Assembly (NCBI RefSeq): GCF_051912845.1 | Contig: NZ_JBNCBU010000004.1 | Location: 15,235 to 79,234 of the forward strand | Direction: 5' to 3' | Source: Tsuneonella sediminis | Lineage (GTDB): Bacteria; Pseudomonadota; Alphaproteobacteria; Sphingomonadales; Sphingomonadaceae | Length of the DNA stretch: 64,000 bases | Shown here: piece after piece, positions 31,192 through 43,629 of the stretch | Layout of the letters: each line of letters begins with the position of its first letter | Numbering within the stretch: the stretch's first letter is position 1 | The notes under the pieces: model-generated | Database searches by the model: none | What the model was told of the DNA's origin: nothing | What the model saw: the letters and a program-made list of their open reading frames with translations, nothing else | Translations under genes and position numbers: made by a program

Positions 31192-32741
31192 CAGTACAGC
31201 TTGACCTCGATCAAACGCGGCCCCGCCTCGCCGTTTGCGTCGATCAGCGCCCGGGCCAGACCCTCCGCCGTGTCGACCTGCACCCCCGGCACGCCCATCG
31301 ACTTGCCCATCGCCAGCCAGTCGATCGTCGGGCGGTCGATGTCGATCATCGTCAGCGCTTCGGCGCTGGGCCGGTCGCCAGCACCCATGTTGGAATATTC
31401 GGCCTTGAGAATGTTGTAGGTATTGTTGGCGAACACCACTGTCGTCACCGGCAACTGTTCGCGCGCCTGGGTCCAGAGCGCCTGGATCGTGTACATCGCG
31501 CTGCCGTCGCCGACGAGACAGATCGTCCGCCGGTCGGGACACGCGAGCGCCGCCCCGGTTGCCACCGGCGGCGAATAGCCGATCGACCCGCCAAGATTGT
31601 TGATCATATCGTGCGGCGCAGCGCCGAGCGTATAGCTCATCGATTCGCGCCCGCTGGTCAGGCTCTCGTCGACAACGATGGCGTTCTCGGGAAGGCCGGT
31701 ACAGAGCGCATGCGCAATCGATATCGGATCGAGCGCGCCGGTGGGCATGACCTTCTCGGCCGCCTGCTGGTAGGCCGCCTGCGCGTTGCCGAGGCCCAGT
31801 TCTTCCACCAGCATCTCGAGCGCGACCGTGGAATCTTCGTCGGCTTCGCTCAGCGTGTGCACTTGCGTGCCCGGCTCCTTCAGAAGGCTCGGGAGCCCGG
31901 GATAGCTGAAGAACGCCACGGGCTCCTTCGTTTCGAGCAGCACCAGGTGCCTGGTGCCCTTCAGGAAGTTGACCGCGGGCGCGACCGAATAGGGAATCCG
32001 CTCGAGCGGCACCCGCCCCGCCCCGCGCTCGATGCGATTGGTGAAGAACTGGCTGGCGAGCCGGCAGCCGGTGCCGGCGGAGACCTTCCCAGCCAACTCC
32101 AGGGGCTCGACCCGGCAGGCCTTGTTGGCGAGGATCAGCATCGTTGGCTCGCCCGAGCGGAGAACCTTCGCGACTTCGCGGATACGGTCCGGATCGGGCG
32201 CCTTGCGCGCGGTCGGAGCCGGGGGCGGCACGACCACATCGCCCGCGTCCTGCCACGCGGTGTCGCCCGGCAGGATCAGCGTCGCGATCTTTCCCGGGTG
32301 CTCGCTCGCCCTGGCGATGGCGGCGGCGGTATCCCATGCGATCGTCGCCGCGCTGTCGCCGCGCCTGACCCAGTGCGACAGCGGCCGGGCGAGACCCTCG
32401 ATATCGCTGGTCAGCGGTGCATCGTACTTGAGGTGCTTGGTCGCGTGCTCGCCGACGACGTTGACCACGCCGGACGAGGCGCGGCGCGCGTTGTGGATGT
32501 TGGCAAGGCCGTTCGAGAGGCCGGGGCCGAGGTGCAGCAAGGTCGCCGCCGGCTTGTCGGCCATGCGGTAATATCCGTCGGCAGCCCCAGTGCACACGCC
32601 TTCGAACAGGCACAGCACGCCGCGCATCCGCGGGTCACCCAGCGCGGCGAGAAAGTGCATTTCCGATGTGCCGGGATTGGCGAAACAGACGTCGACGCCG
32701 TGGTCGACAAGAGTGGAAACTAGGCTCTGCGCGCCGTTCAT
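31191..32741 (-). CDS. Thiamine-diphosphate enzyme, acetolactate synthase large-subunit-like
   Basis: A 516-residue TPP enzyme with the three-domain acetolactate synthase/benzoylformate decarboxylase layout. The activating Glu is in LFEGVCTGAADGYYR (about residue 47). The TPP/Mg motif begins LVGDGSAMYTI and ends VFANN after the usual interval. No regulatory subunit gene is nearby, and the middle domain reads poorly as an FAD domain, so it is probably a 2-oxo acid decarboxylase or carboligase rather than the biosynthetic IlvB. Ribosome site GAGAGGA. It is the first gene of the operon with kynU and a lipase-like hydrolase. Confidence 0.85.
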   Translation of the reverse strand: MNGAQSLVSTLVDHGVDVCFANPGTSEMHFLAALGDPRMRGVLCLFEGVCTGAADGYYRMADKPAATLLHLGPGLSNGLANIHNARRASSGVVNVVGEHATKHLKYDAPLTSDIEGLARPLSHWVRRGDSAATIAWDTAAAIARASEHPGKIATLILPGDTAWQDAGDVVVPPPAPTARKAPDPDRIREVAKVLRSGEPTMLILANKACRVEPLELAGKVSAGTGCRLASQFFTNRIERGAGRVPLERIPYSVAPAVNFLKGTRHLVLLETKEPVAFFSYPGLPSLLKEPGTQVHTLSEADEDSTVALEMLVEELGLGNAQAAYQQAAEKVMPTGALDPISIAHALCTGLPENAIVVDESLTSGRESMSYTLGAAPHDMINNLGGSIGYSPPVATGAALACPDRRTICLVGDGSAMYTIQALWTQAREQLPVTTVVFANNTYNILKAEYSNMGAGDRPSAEALTMIDIDRPTIDWLAMGKSMGVPGVQVDTAEGLARALIDANGEAGPRLIEVKLY

Positions 32742-32807
32742 GGACAGTTTTCGATCCTCTCAGCTTCTGCCGGCCCGGTTAACGAGGGCGGGAGGCAAAG
32801 CGAAGAG

Positions 32808-34600
<1,793 letters not shown>

Positions 34601-34604
<4 letters not shown>

Positions 34605-36228
34605 GTAACGACGTCCGGTCCGGCGCGGCCCGTGATGGCGGCGATCCCAGCGATTTCCTCTGCAGCCGCCGCAAGGCCTGCCAGCATGCGCGTGGTTTCC
34701 GCGTCGATGGTGCCGTCCGCCGGCTCGTAGCGCTCGAGGTAGAGCCGGATCGTCGCCCCTGCGGTGCCGGTTCCCGAAAGGCGCAGAATCAGCCGCGATC
34801 CCCCTGCAAAGGTCACGCGAAGACCCTGGTTCTCGCTGATCGAGCCGTCGACGGGGTCGGTGTAGGAAAAGCTGTCCGCACTCGCGACGGTCATTTCCCC
34901 GATCCGCAGGCCAGGCAGGCCAGCCAGCCGCTCCTCCACGCGGTTCATCACTTCCATGGCCTTGCCTGCGTCGAGACCTTCGTAGTCATGCCTCGCGTAA
35001 TAGTTCCGGCCGAAGCGCGCCCAATGTTCCTGCGCGATTTGCTGCACGCTCTTGCCTGTCGCCGCGAGGATGTTGAGCCACAGGAGGACGGCCCACAAGC
35101 CGTCCTTCTCGCGGACATGGTTGCTTCCTGTCCCCGCGCTTTCCTCGCCGCAGATCGTCGCAAGCCCGGCATCCAGCAGGGTGCCGAAGAACTTCCATCC
35201 CGTCGGCGTCTCCCAGGCTTTGATCCCGAGCGCCTCGGCCACCCGATCCGCCGCCGCGCTCGTCGGCATGGAACGAGCGATACCCTTGACACCGTTCGCG
35301 TAGCCGGGCGCGAGATGCGCGTTTGCGGCCAGCATCGCCAGCGAGTCCGAAGGCGTGATGAAAATGCCGCGCCCGATGATGAGGTTGCGGTCCCCGTCGC
35401 CGTCGCTCGCCGCACCGAGGTCGGGCGCGCCTTCGCTCATCATCGTGTCGTACAGCGCCTTGGCATGAACGAGATTGGGGTCGGGGTGATGGCCGCCGAA
35501 ATCCTCGAGCGGGGTACCGTTGCGCACCGTGCCCGCCGGAAATCCCAAGCGGTTTTCGAGGATCTCGCGGGCGTAGGGGCCGGTCACCGCGTGCATCGCG
35601 TCGAATGCCACCGTCAGGCCGCCGGCCACCCTTTCGCGGATCAGCGCGAAATCGAACAGCGTCTCCATGAGGTCGGCGTAGTCGGAGACCGGGTCGATCA
35701 CCTCGACCTTCGCGTCGCCGACCATCGTGGCACCGGCCGCATCCAGATCGATGTCAGGCGCATCGATCGCCAGCCAGCGGTTGATCTCCTGCGTGCGGGC
35801 GTAAATCGCCTCGGTCACGGATTCGGGAGCGGGACCGCCGTTGGCTATGTTGTACTTGATGCCGAAGTCCGCCTGCGGCCCACCGGGGTTGTGGCTGGCC
35901 GACAGGATAAGCCCGCCGCTCGCGCCGTGCTTACGGATTGCGTGGCTCGCGGCCGGGGTCGAAAGGATTCCGCCTCGTCCCACCAGCACCCGCGCGTAGC
36001 CGTTCGCGGCGGCGATGCGGATCGCCTGCTGGATAACCGTGCGGTTGTAATACCGCCCATCGCCTCCGATCACGAGCGTCGCATCCGGTGGGCGGTCGAC
36101 CACGTCGAACACGCTCTGCACGAAGTTCTCGGCATAGTTGGGTTGCGCGAACACCTTGACTTTCTTGCGCAAGCCCGACGTTCCGGGCTTCTGCCCCTCG
36201 AAGGGAGTGGTTGGATGGGGCGTGGTGA

Positions 36229-36232
<4 letters not shown>
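34601..36232 (-). CDS. pgm: Phosphoglucomutase (alpha-D-glucose phosphate-specific)
   Basis: Interconverts glucose-1-phosphate and glucose-6-phosphate, linking glycogen to glycolysis. It is 543 residues. The phosphoserine loop is LSASHNPGGPQADFGIKYN, the metal loop DGDGDRNLI, and the phosphate-binding C-terminal loop SGTGTAGATIRLYLERYE. The start ATG 36232 (MITTPHPTTPF) overlaps the glgA stop as ATGA; an in-frame extension upstream is inside glgA and is rejected. It sits between glgA and glgX in the operon. Confidence 0.95.
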
Positions 36233-37682
<1,450 letters not shown>

Positions 37683-37686
<4 letters not shown>

Positions 37687-38960
37687 GCCAGCCGTGCCAT
37701 CATGTCGCGGGTGACCAGCACCACCCCCCCCTCGCTTACGCGGAACCGCCGGGCATCGAGTTCGGGGTCCTCTCCGATGACCATGCCTTCAGGGATCCGC
37801 ACCCCCGAATCCACGATCACGCGCCTGAGCCGGGCGCCGCGCCCGACATTGCAGTATGGCAGGATGACCGCTTCGTGCGCGCTCGAATAGCTGCCCATCT
37901 TGACCCCCGTGAACAGCAGGCTGCGGCTCACCTCGGCTCCCGATACGATACAGTCGCCCGATACCAGCGAGGTGATCGCGCAGCCGCGGCGACCGTCCTC
38001 GTCGTGGACGAACTTGGCGGGAGCGGCGACCACCGCGTCGGTCCAGATCGGCCATTCGCGATCGTAGAGATTGAGCTTGGGCACGGTGTCGGTGAGGTCG
38101 AGGTTCGCTTCGAAATAGGCATCGACGGTGCCTACGTCGCGCCAGTATTCCTCGATCTCCTCGGCGGCTCGGATGCAACTGTCGGTGAAACGGTGCGCGA
38201 CGGCCTTGCCGTGCTTGACGATGTAGGGGATGAGGTCGCCGCCGAAGTCGTGCTTCGAGGCCCGATCGTCGGCGTCGCGGCGCAGTTGCTCGAACAGGAA
38301 CTCGGTCTCGAACACGTAGATCCCCATGCTGGCAAGCGCCATGCTCTCGTTGCCGGGGATGCCGGGCGGGTCCTTCGGCTTCTCGACGAACGCCGTGATC
38401 CTGTCCGTTTCATCGACGTGCATTACACCGAACCCGGTCGCCTCCATCCGCGGCACGACGAGGCATCCGACCGTGACGTCGGCGCCTGAGTTGACGTGCT
38501 GCTGGAGCATCAACTCGTAGTCCATCTTGTAGATGTGATCGCCGGCGAGGATGACCATGTACCTGGGCGCATGACTCTCGATGATATCGATGTTCTGGAA
38601 GACGGCATCGGCGGTGCCTTCGTACCACTGGCTTTCCGACACGCGCTGACTGGCGGGGAGGATATCGAAACTCTCGTTCCGTTCCGGGCGCATGAAATTC
38701 CACGCGCGCTGCATGTGCCGGATGAGGCTGTGCGCCTTGTACTGGGTAGCGACACCGATCCGGCGGATGCCCGAATTGATCGCGTTCGAAAGCGCGAAAT
38801 CGATGATCCTGCTTTTGCCGCCGAAATAGACGGCGGGCTTCGCCCGCCGGTCGGTCAGTTCCATCAAGCGGCTGCCGCGCCCGCCCGCCAGCACATAGGC
38901 CATCGCATCGCGCGCGAGCGGCTTGTTGGTCCCGGTGTCCCGGCCAGAATCCTGCATCAT
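37683..38960 (-). CDS. glgC: Glucose-1-phosphate adenylyltransferase
   Basis: Makes ADP-glucose from glucose-1-phosphate and ATP, the committed and allosterically controlled step of glycogen synthesis. It is 425 residues. YVLAGGRGSRLMELT is the nucleotide loop, with RAKPAVYFGGKSRIIDFALS next to it. VILAGDHIYKMDYELM carries the catalytic Asp, and FVEKPKDPP the sugar-phosphate Lys. A C-terminal left-handed helix domain follows. Two adjacent ATGs (38960, 38957) follow AAGGGAGAG. It is separated from glgB by 16 bases. Confidence 0.97.
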
Positions 38961-38976
38961 TCTCTCCCTTGAGCTG

Positions 38977-41142
38977 TCATCCCTCGAACCGCAGCATCAC
39001 GGTCGCGAGCGGCGGGAGGCTGACAAGGGCCCCGCCCGCTTCCGCAACGACCTCTCCCATATTTCCCATCCCGGTACCGCCATAGATCACCGCGTCGCTG
39101 TTCAGGATCTCGCTCCACCGCCCGTCTTTCGGCAAGGGTATGCGGTACGCGTCATGCGGCGTCGGGGTCATGTTGGCGATCATCGCTACCGGCCGTGCGC
39201 CGGGCGCCTTGCGCAACCAGGCAAACACCGAGTTTGCAGCATCGTCGCCGACCAGCCATTCGAACCCCTCCGCCTCGCAGTCCCTTGCGTGGAGTGCGCT
39301 TTCCGAACGGTAGAGCCGGTTCAGGTCGCCGACCAGCCGCCGTACCCCGGCATGAGCAGGAGCTTCGCACAGGTCCCAGTCGAGCGCGCGGCCCTCGCTC
39401 CACTCGCGGCGCTGCGCGAACTCCTGGCCCATGAACAGCAGCTTCTTGCCGGGATGCGCCCACATCAGCGCATAGAAGGCGCGGAGCGAAGCGAACTTCT
39501 GCCAGTCGTCCCCGCTCATCTTGGTCAATAGACTGCCCTTGCCGTGAACGACTTCGTCGTGGCTGAGCGGCAGGACGAAGTTCTCGCTGAAGGCATAGTG
39601 CAGCCCGAACGTGATCTCGTCGTGATGATAGCGGCGGTGAACGGGATCGCGGCCCATGTAGGTCAGGGTGTCGTGCATGAATCCCATGTTCCACTTGAAC
39701 CCGAACCCGAGCGCGGTACGCGGCGCATCGTCGAACGCAGGCGCGGACACACCGGGCCATGCGGTCGATTCTTCCGCGATCGTCATTACTCCGTCATGCT
39801 GGCCGTACAGGGCGCGATTGGTCGCGCGCAGGAATTCGGCGGCTTCCCAGTTTTCGCGCCCGCCTTCGTGGTTGGGTATCCACTCGCCCGCTGGCCGGCT
39901 GTAGTCGCGATAGAGCATCGAGGCGACGGCATCGACGCGCAGACCGTCGACGTGGTACTTCTCGGCCCAGAACAGCGCGTTGTTGACAAGGAAACTGCGC
40001 ACCTCGCGCCGACCGAAGTTGTAAATCGCGGTGTTCCAGTCGGGATGAAACCCCAGCCTGGGATCCTCGTGCTCGTAGAGCGCGGTCCCATCGAAACGGG
40101 CAAGACCATGCTCGTCAGTCGGGAAATGCGCCGGTACCCAGTCGATGAGCACGCCGATCCCCGCGCGGTGCGCACCGTCGACGAAGCGGGCGAAACCTTC
40201 GATTTCGCCGAAGCGGGCCGAAGGAGCGTAAAGTCCGGTGGCCTGATAGCCCCAGCTCGGATCGTAGGGATGCTCGCTCACCGGCAGGAATTCGATGTGC
40301 GTGAACCCCAGCTCGACAACGTACGGAATCAGGCGCCTGGCCATCTCGTCCCACGTCAGGAACCAGTCTTCACCATCGCGCTGCCACGATCCCGGATGAA
40401 CTTCGTAGATCGATATCGCTTCCCGCCGCGGATCGACCGACGCCCAGTGCGCCCGGTGGTCCCCGTCGCCCCATTCCTCCTTGCCCGGGCGAGCCACGAT
40501 CGAGGCGGTCTTCGGGCGAATCTCCGATGCGAAGGCGAAGGGATCGGCCTTGAGCGGCTGCACCATCCCGTCAGGTCCGAGGATCCGATACTTGTAGGGC
40601 CGGCCTTCGCCGATGTCCGGAACGAAGATTTCCCACACGCCGGTGTCTCGCCGCAAGCGCATGACGTGGCGCGTACCGTCCCAGTCGTTGAAGTCACCCA
40701 CGAGGCTGACCAGCCGGGCGTTCGGCGCCCAGACCGCGAAGTGCACGCCCGTGCAGCCCTGATGTTCTATCGGGTGCGCGCCCATCTTGTCGAACAGGCG
40801 AAAATGGGTGCCCTCGGCAACCAGGAGGTCATCGAGCGGTCCAAGCACTGGCCCGAAACTGTAGGGATCGGTCACCCACCATTCGTGTTCGCCCGCCTGG
40901 CAGCGATACCTGACCGGTTGCGGCTCGCCGCGCAGCCTTCCTTCGAACAGGCCGCGAGGATCGACGCGCTTCATCGGGCCGAGCCGACCGCCCTCGAGCG
41001 TGTGGGCCACAGCCGTTTCCGCCCCGGGCAACAACGCGCGAGCGAAGGTCCCGGCAGGCCCTTCGTGCGGACCGAGTAGCGAGAAGGGATCGGCGTGCTC
41101 GCCCGCCAGCAGCGCCTCGATCGCTTCGCGCGGAGGGGTCAA
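38977..41142 (-). CDS. glgB: 1,4-alpha-glucan branching enzyme
   Basis: Forms alpha-1,6 branches. It is 721 residues with an N-terminal beta domain, CBM48 and a GH13 barrel. Motifs are HIEFLPVSEHPYDPSWGYQ, nucleophile in GLRVDAVASMLYRDYSR, acid in TIAEESTAWPGV, and PLSHDEVVHGKGSL. The start is TTG 41142 overlapping the glgP stop (TTGA); the next Met is about 54 residues in and would cut the N-terminal domain. Part of the glycogen operon. Confidence 0.96.
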   Translation of the reverse strand: MTPPREAIEALLAGEHADPFSLLGPHEGPAGTFARALLPGAETAVAHTLEGGRLGPMKRVDPRGLFEGRLRGEPQPVRYRCQAGEHEWWVTDPYSFGPVLGPLDDLLVAEGTHFRLFDKMGAHPIEHQGCTGVHFAVWAPNARLVSLVGDFNDWDGTRHVMRLRRDTGVWEIFVPDIGEGRPYKYRILGPDGMVQPLKADPFAFASEIRPKTASIVARPGKEEWGDGDHRAHWASVDPRREAISIYEVHPGSWQRDGEDWFLTWDEMARRLIPYVVELGFTHIEFLPVSEHPYDPSWGYQATGLYAPSARFGEIEGFARFVDGAHRAGIGVLIDWVPAHFPTDEHGLARFDGTALYEHEDPRLGFHPDWNTAIYNFGRREVRSFLVNNALFWAEKYHVDGLRVDAVASMLYRDYSRPAGEWIPNHEGGRENWEAAEFLRATNRALYGQHDGVMTIAEESTAWPGVSAPAFDDAPRTALGFGFKWNMGFMHDTLTYMGRDPVHRRYHHDEITFGLHYAFSENFVLPLSHDEVVHGKGSLLTKMSGDDWQKFASLRAFYALMWAHPGKKLLFMGQEFAQRREWSEGRALDWDLCEAPAHAGVRRLVGDLNRLYRSESALHARDCEAEGFEWLVGDDAANSVFAWLRKAPGARPVAMIANMTPTPHDAYRIPLPKDGRWSEILNSDAVIYGGTGMGNMGEVVAEAGGALVSLPPLATVMLRFEG

Positions 41143-43520
41143 GTCACTTTCCAGATTTCGCGGGCATATTCGGCAATCGTCCTGTCCGATGAGAACCAGC
41201 CGACATTGGCGATGTTCCTGATGGCACTGGTGCGCCAGGCGGCCCGGTCTTTCCAGTGGTCGTCCACCCTGCGCTGCGCGGCGGCGTAGGAATCGAAGTC
41301 TGCGGCAAGCATGAACCAGTCGGATTCCAGCAGCCCGTCCATTAGTCCGGCGAAACGTTTCGGGTCGTCGGGGCTGAATACCCCGCTGGCAATCGAGTGC
41401 ACCGCCTGGCTCAACTCGCCCGATCCCTCGATCAGGCTGCGCGGATCGTATCCCGACGCGCGCCTGGCTGCGACCTCGTCGGCGGTGAGGCCAAAGATGA
41501 ACATCGCGTCCTCGCCCACCCGTTCAAGGATCTCGATGTTCGCGCCGTCGAGCGTTCCGATCGTGAGCGCGCCGTTCAGCGCGAACTTCATGTTTCCGGT
41601 GCCCGACGCCTCCATGCCCGCCGTGCTGATCTGCTCGGACAGGTCGGCTGCCGGAATGATCCGTTCGGCCTGGCTGACGTTGTAGTTGGGGACGAACACG
41701 ACTTTCAGCAGGTCGCCGATCGCGGGGTCGCCGTTGACCCGCCGCGCAATGTCGTTGGCAAGCTTTATGATGAGCTTGGCGTTGTGATAGCTCGAGGCGG
41801 CCTTTCCGCCGAAGATCTTCACACGCGGCACCCAGTCGCGTTCGGGATGGCTGCGGATCTGATCGTAGAGCGCCACCGTCTCGATCAGGTTGAGAAGCTG
41901 CCGCTTATATTCGTGGATGCGTTTGACCTGCACGTCGAACATCGCGTCTGGGCTGACCGCGATCCCGGTCAGATCCCTGAGATAGCCCGCAAAGTCCTCC
42001 TTGTTCGCCCGCTTGACCGCGTCGAGCCGTTCGCCCAGCGCGGCATCGCCTGCGTGCGCATTCAGCGCCTCGAGCTTTTCCGCATCGTCGAGGAACCCGT
42101 CGCCGATCGTCTCGCGGAGCAGCGCGGTCAGCCCGGGATTGCATTGCTGCAGCCAGCGGCGCGGCGTGACCCCGTTGGTCTTGTTGTTGATCCTGTCGGG
42201 GTAGAGCGAATGGAGGTCCCTGAAGACGGTTTCCTTCATCAACTCGGTGTGCAGCGCGGCAACGCCGTTGACGCTGTGAGAACCCGCAAAAGCCAGGTTG
42301 GCCATTCGCACGCGCCGCTCGCCGTGCTCGTCGATCAGCGAGATCGCGGCGACCGCTTCGGGTGACAGGCCCGCCTCGCGCGCTTCTTTCAGAACCACGG
42401 CGTTGATCGCATAAACGATCTGCATATGGCGCGGCAGCAGCCGCTCGAACAGCGGCTGCGGCCAGCTCTCGAGCGCTTCGGGAAGGAGCGTGTGGTTGGT
42501 GTAGCTAACGGTCCGCTTCGTGATGTCCCAGGCTTCTGCGAAGGGTACGCCATGCTCGTCGGTAAGCAGCCGCATCAATTCTGCCACGGCGACCGAGGGG
42601 TGCGTATCGTTGAGCTGGATCGCTGCTTTGTCCGGCAACGTGCGCACGTCCCCGTGATATTGCGCATGGCGGCGGACGATGTCCTGGATCGATGCGGAGG
42701 AAAAGAAGAACTCCTGCCGTAGGCGCAGTTCCTGTCCCGCCGGCGAGCTGTCGGCAGGGTAGAGCACCCGCACCAGGCTGTCGGCCCGCATCTGCGCCGC
42801 GAGTGCGCCCATGTGATCGCCGGCATTGAATGCATCGAGCCGGATCGGGTCGATTGCGTTCGCGGTCCATAGCCGCAACGTGTTCACCCGCCTGCCGCGC
42901 CAGCCGACCACCAGTGTGTCGACCGCATTCGCCTCGATGACCTCACCGGGAACCCAGTTGACGGCATCACCGTCGGTCGCGACTTCGCCGCCGAAGCCGA
43001 TCTCGTAGGCGCTTTCGGGCCGGTCGAATTCCCACGGGTTGCCGTGGGCCAGCCATGTTTCCGGGAGTTCGACCTGCCAGCCTTCGTCGATCCGCTGGCG
43101 GAACATCCCGTTCACATAGCGTATGCCATAGCCGTAGGCAGGAATGTCGAGTGTCGCGAGACTTTCCATGAAGCACGCGGCAAGCCGCCCGAGACCGCCG
43201 TTGCCAAGCGCGGCATCGGGCTCGAGTTCCTCGATCGCGGCCAGATCGAGCCCGTGCGCTGCGAGCGCACCGGCCATCTCGCCGGTCAGGTCCAGGTTGG
43301 ACATCGCATCGCGCAGCAACCTGCCGATCAGGAACTCGAGGCTCAGGTAATAGACCCGCTTGCCCTTCGCCTGGTGCGTGCGAGTGGTGGATTCGATCCA
43401 CGCGTCGATAATGCGATCCCGCAGCGTGTAGACGGCGGCGTTGTACCAGTCGTGCGGCTTCGCGGCGTGCTCGTTCTTGCCCACGCGATGCTTGAGGACG
43501 CTGACGATCCGCTCTTCCAT
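41139..43520 (-). CDS. glgP: Glycogen phosphorylase
   Basis: PLP enzyme releasing glucose-1-phosphate from glycogen. With ATG 43520 it is 793 residues, close to the family length of about 800-830. EASGTGNMKFALNGALTIG contains the PLP Lys. YYLSLEFLIGRLL and ALGNGGLGRLAACFMESLA are N-terminal signatures, and DVQVKRIHEYKRQLLN is central. ATG 43556 (12 residues longer) is an alternative. First gene of the operon glgP-glgB-glgC-glgA-pgm-glgX, an order known from other alphaproteobacteria such as Agrobacterium. Confidence 0.95.
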   Translation of the reverse strand: MEERIVSVLKHRVGKNEHAAKPHDWYNAAVYTLRDRIIDAWIESTTRTHQAKGKRVYYLSLEFLIGRLLRDAMSNLDLTGEMAGALAAHGLDLAAIEELEPDAALGNGGLGRLAACFMESLATLDIPAYGYGIRYVNGMFRQRIDEGWQVELPETWLAHGNPWEFDRPESAYEIGFGGEVATDGDAVNWVPGEVIEANAVDTLVVGWRGRRVNTLRLWTANAIDPIRLDAFNAGDHMGALAAQMRADSLVRVLYPADSSPAGQELRLRQEFFFSSASIQDIVRRHAQYHGDVRTLPDKAAIQLNDTHPSVAVAELMRLLTDEHGVPFAEAWDITKRTVSYTNHTLLPEALESWPQPLFERLLPRHMQIVYAINAVVLKEAREAGLSPEAVAAISLIDEHGERRVRMANLAFAGSHSVNGVAALHTELMKETVFRDLHSLYPDRINNKTNGVTPRRWLQQCNPGLTALLRETIGDGFLDDAEKLEALNAHAGDAALGERLDAVKRANKEDFAGYLRDLTGIAVSPDAMFDVQVKRIHEYKRQLLNLIETVALYDQIRSHPERDWVPRVKIFGGKAASSYHNAKLIIKLANDIARRVNGDPAIGDLLKVVFVPNYNVSQAERIIPAADLSEQISTAGMEASGTGNMKFALNGALTIGTLDGANIEILERVGEDAMFIFGLTADEVAARRASGYDPRSLIEGSGELSQAVHSIASGVFSPDDPKRFAGLMDGLLESDWFMLAADFDSYAAAQRRVDDHWKDRAAWRTSAIRNIANVGWFSSDRTIAEYAREIWKVT

Positions 43521-43629
43521 GCCGGCCCCTGACCTCCGTTCGCGCGTTTCTGGCATCCACGGGTTGGCCGAGCGCCGCGACAAAGTCGACTCGCATACGA
43601 CTGCATCCTGCTGCACCGCATCGAAAGGG

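Noticed and set aside
31192..32613. N-terminal extension that would make kynureninase about 880 residues
   Set aside because: The extension is the TPP-enzyme gene read in another frame; family alignment starts at ATG 31191.
43519..43629. ATG 43519 as the malQ start
   Set aside because: It would overlap the glgP start codon region on the other strand, and the added residues do not look like the family.
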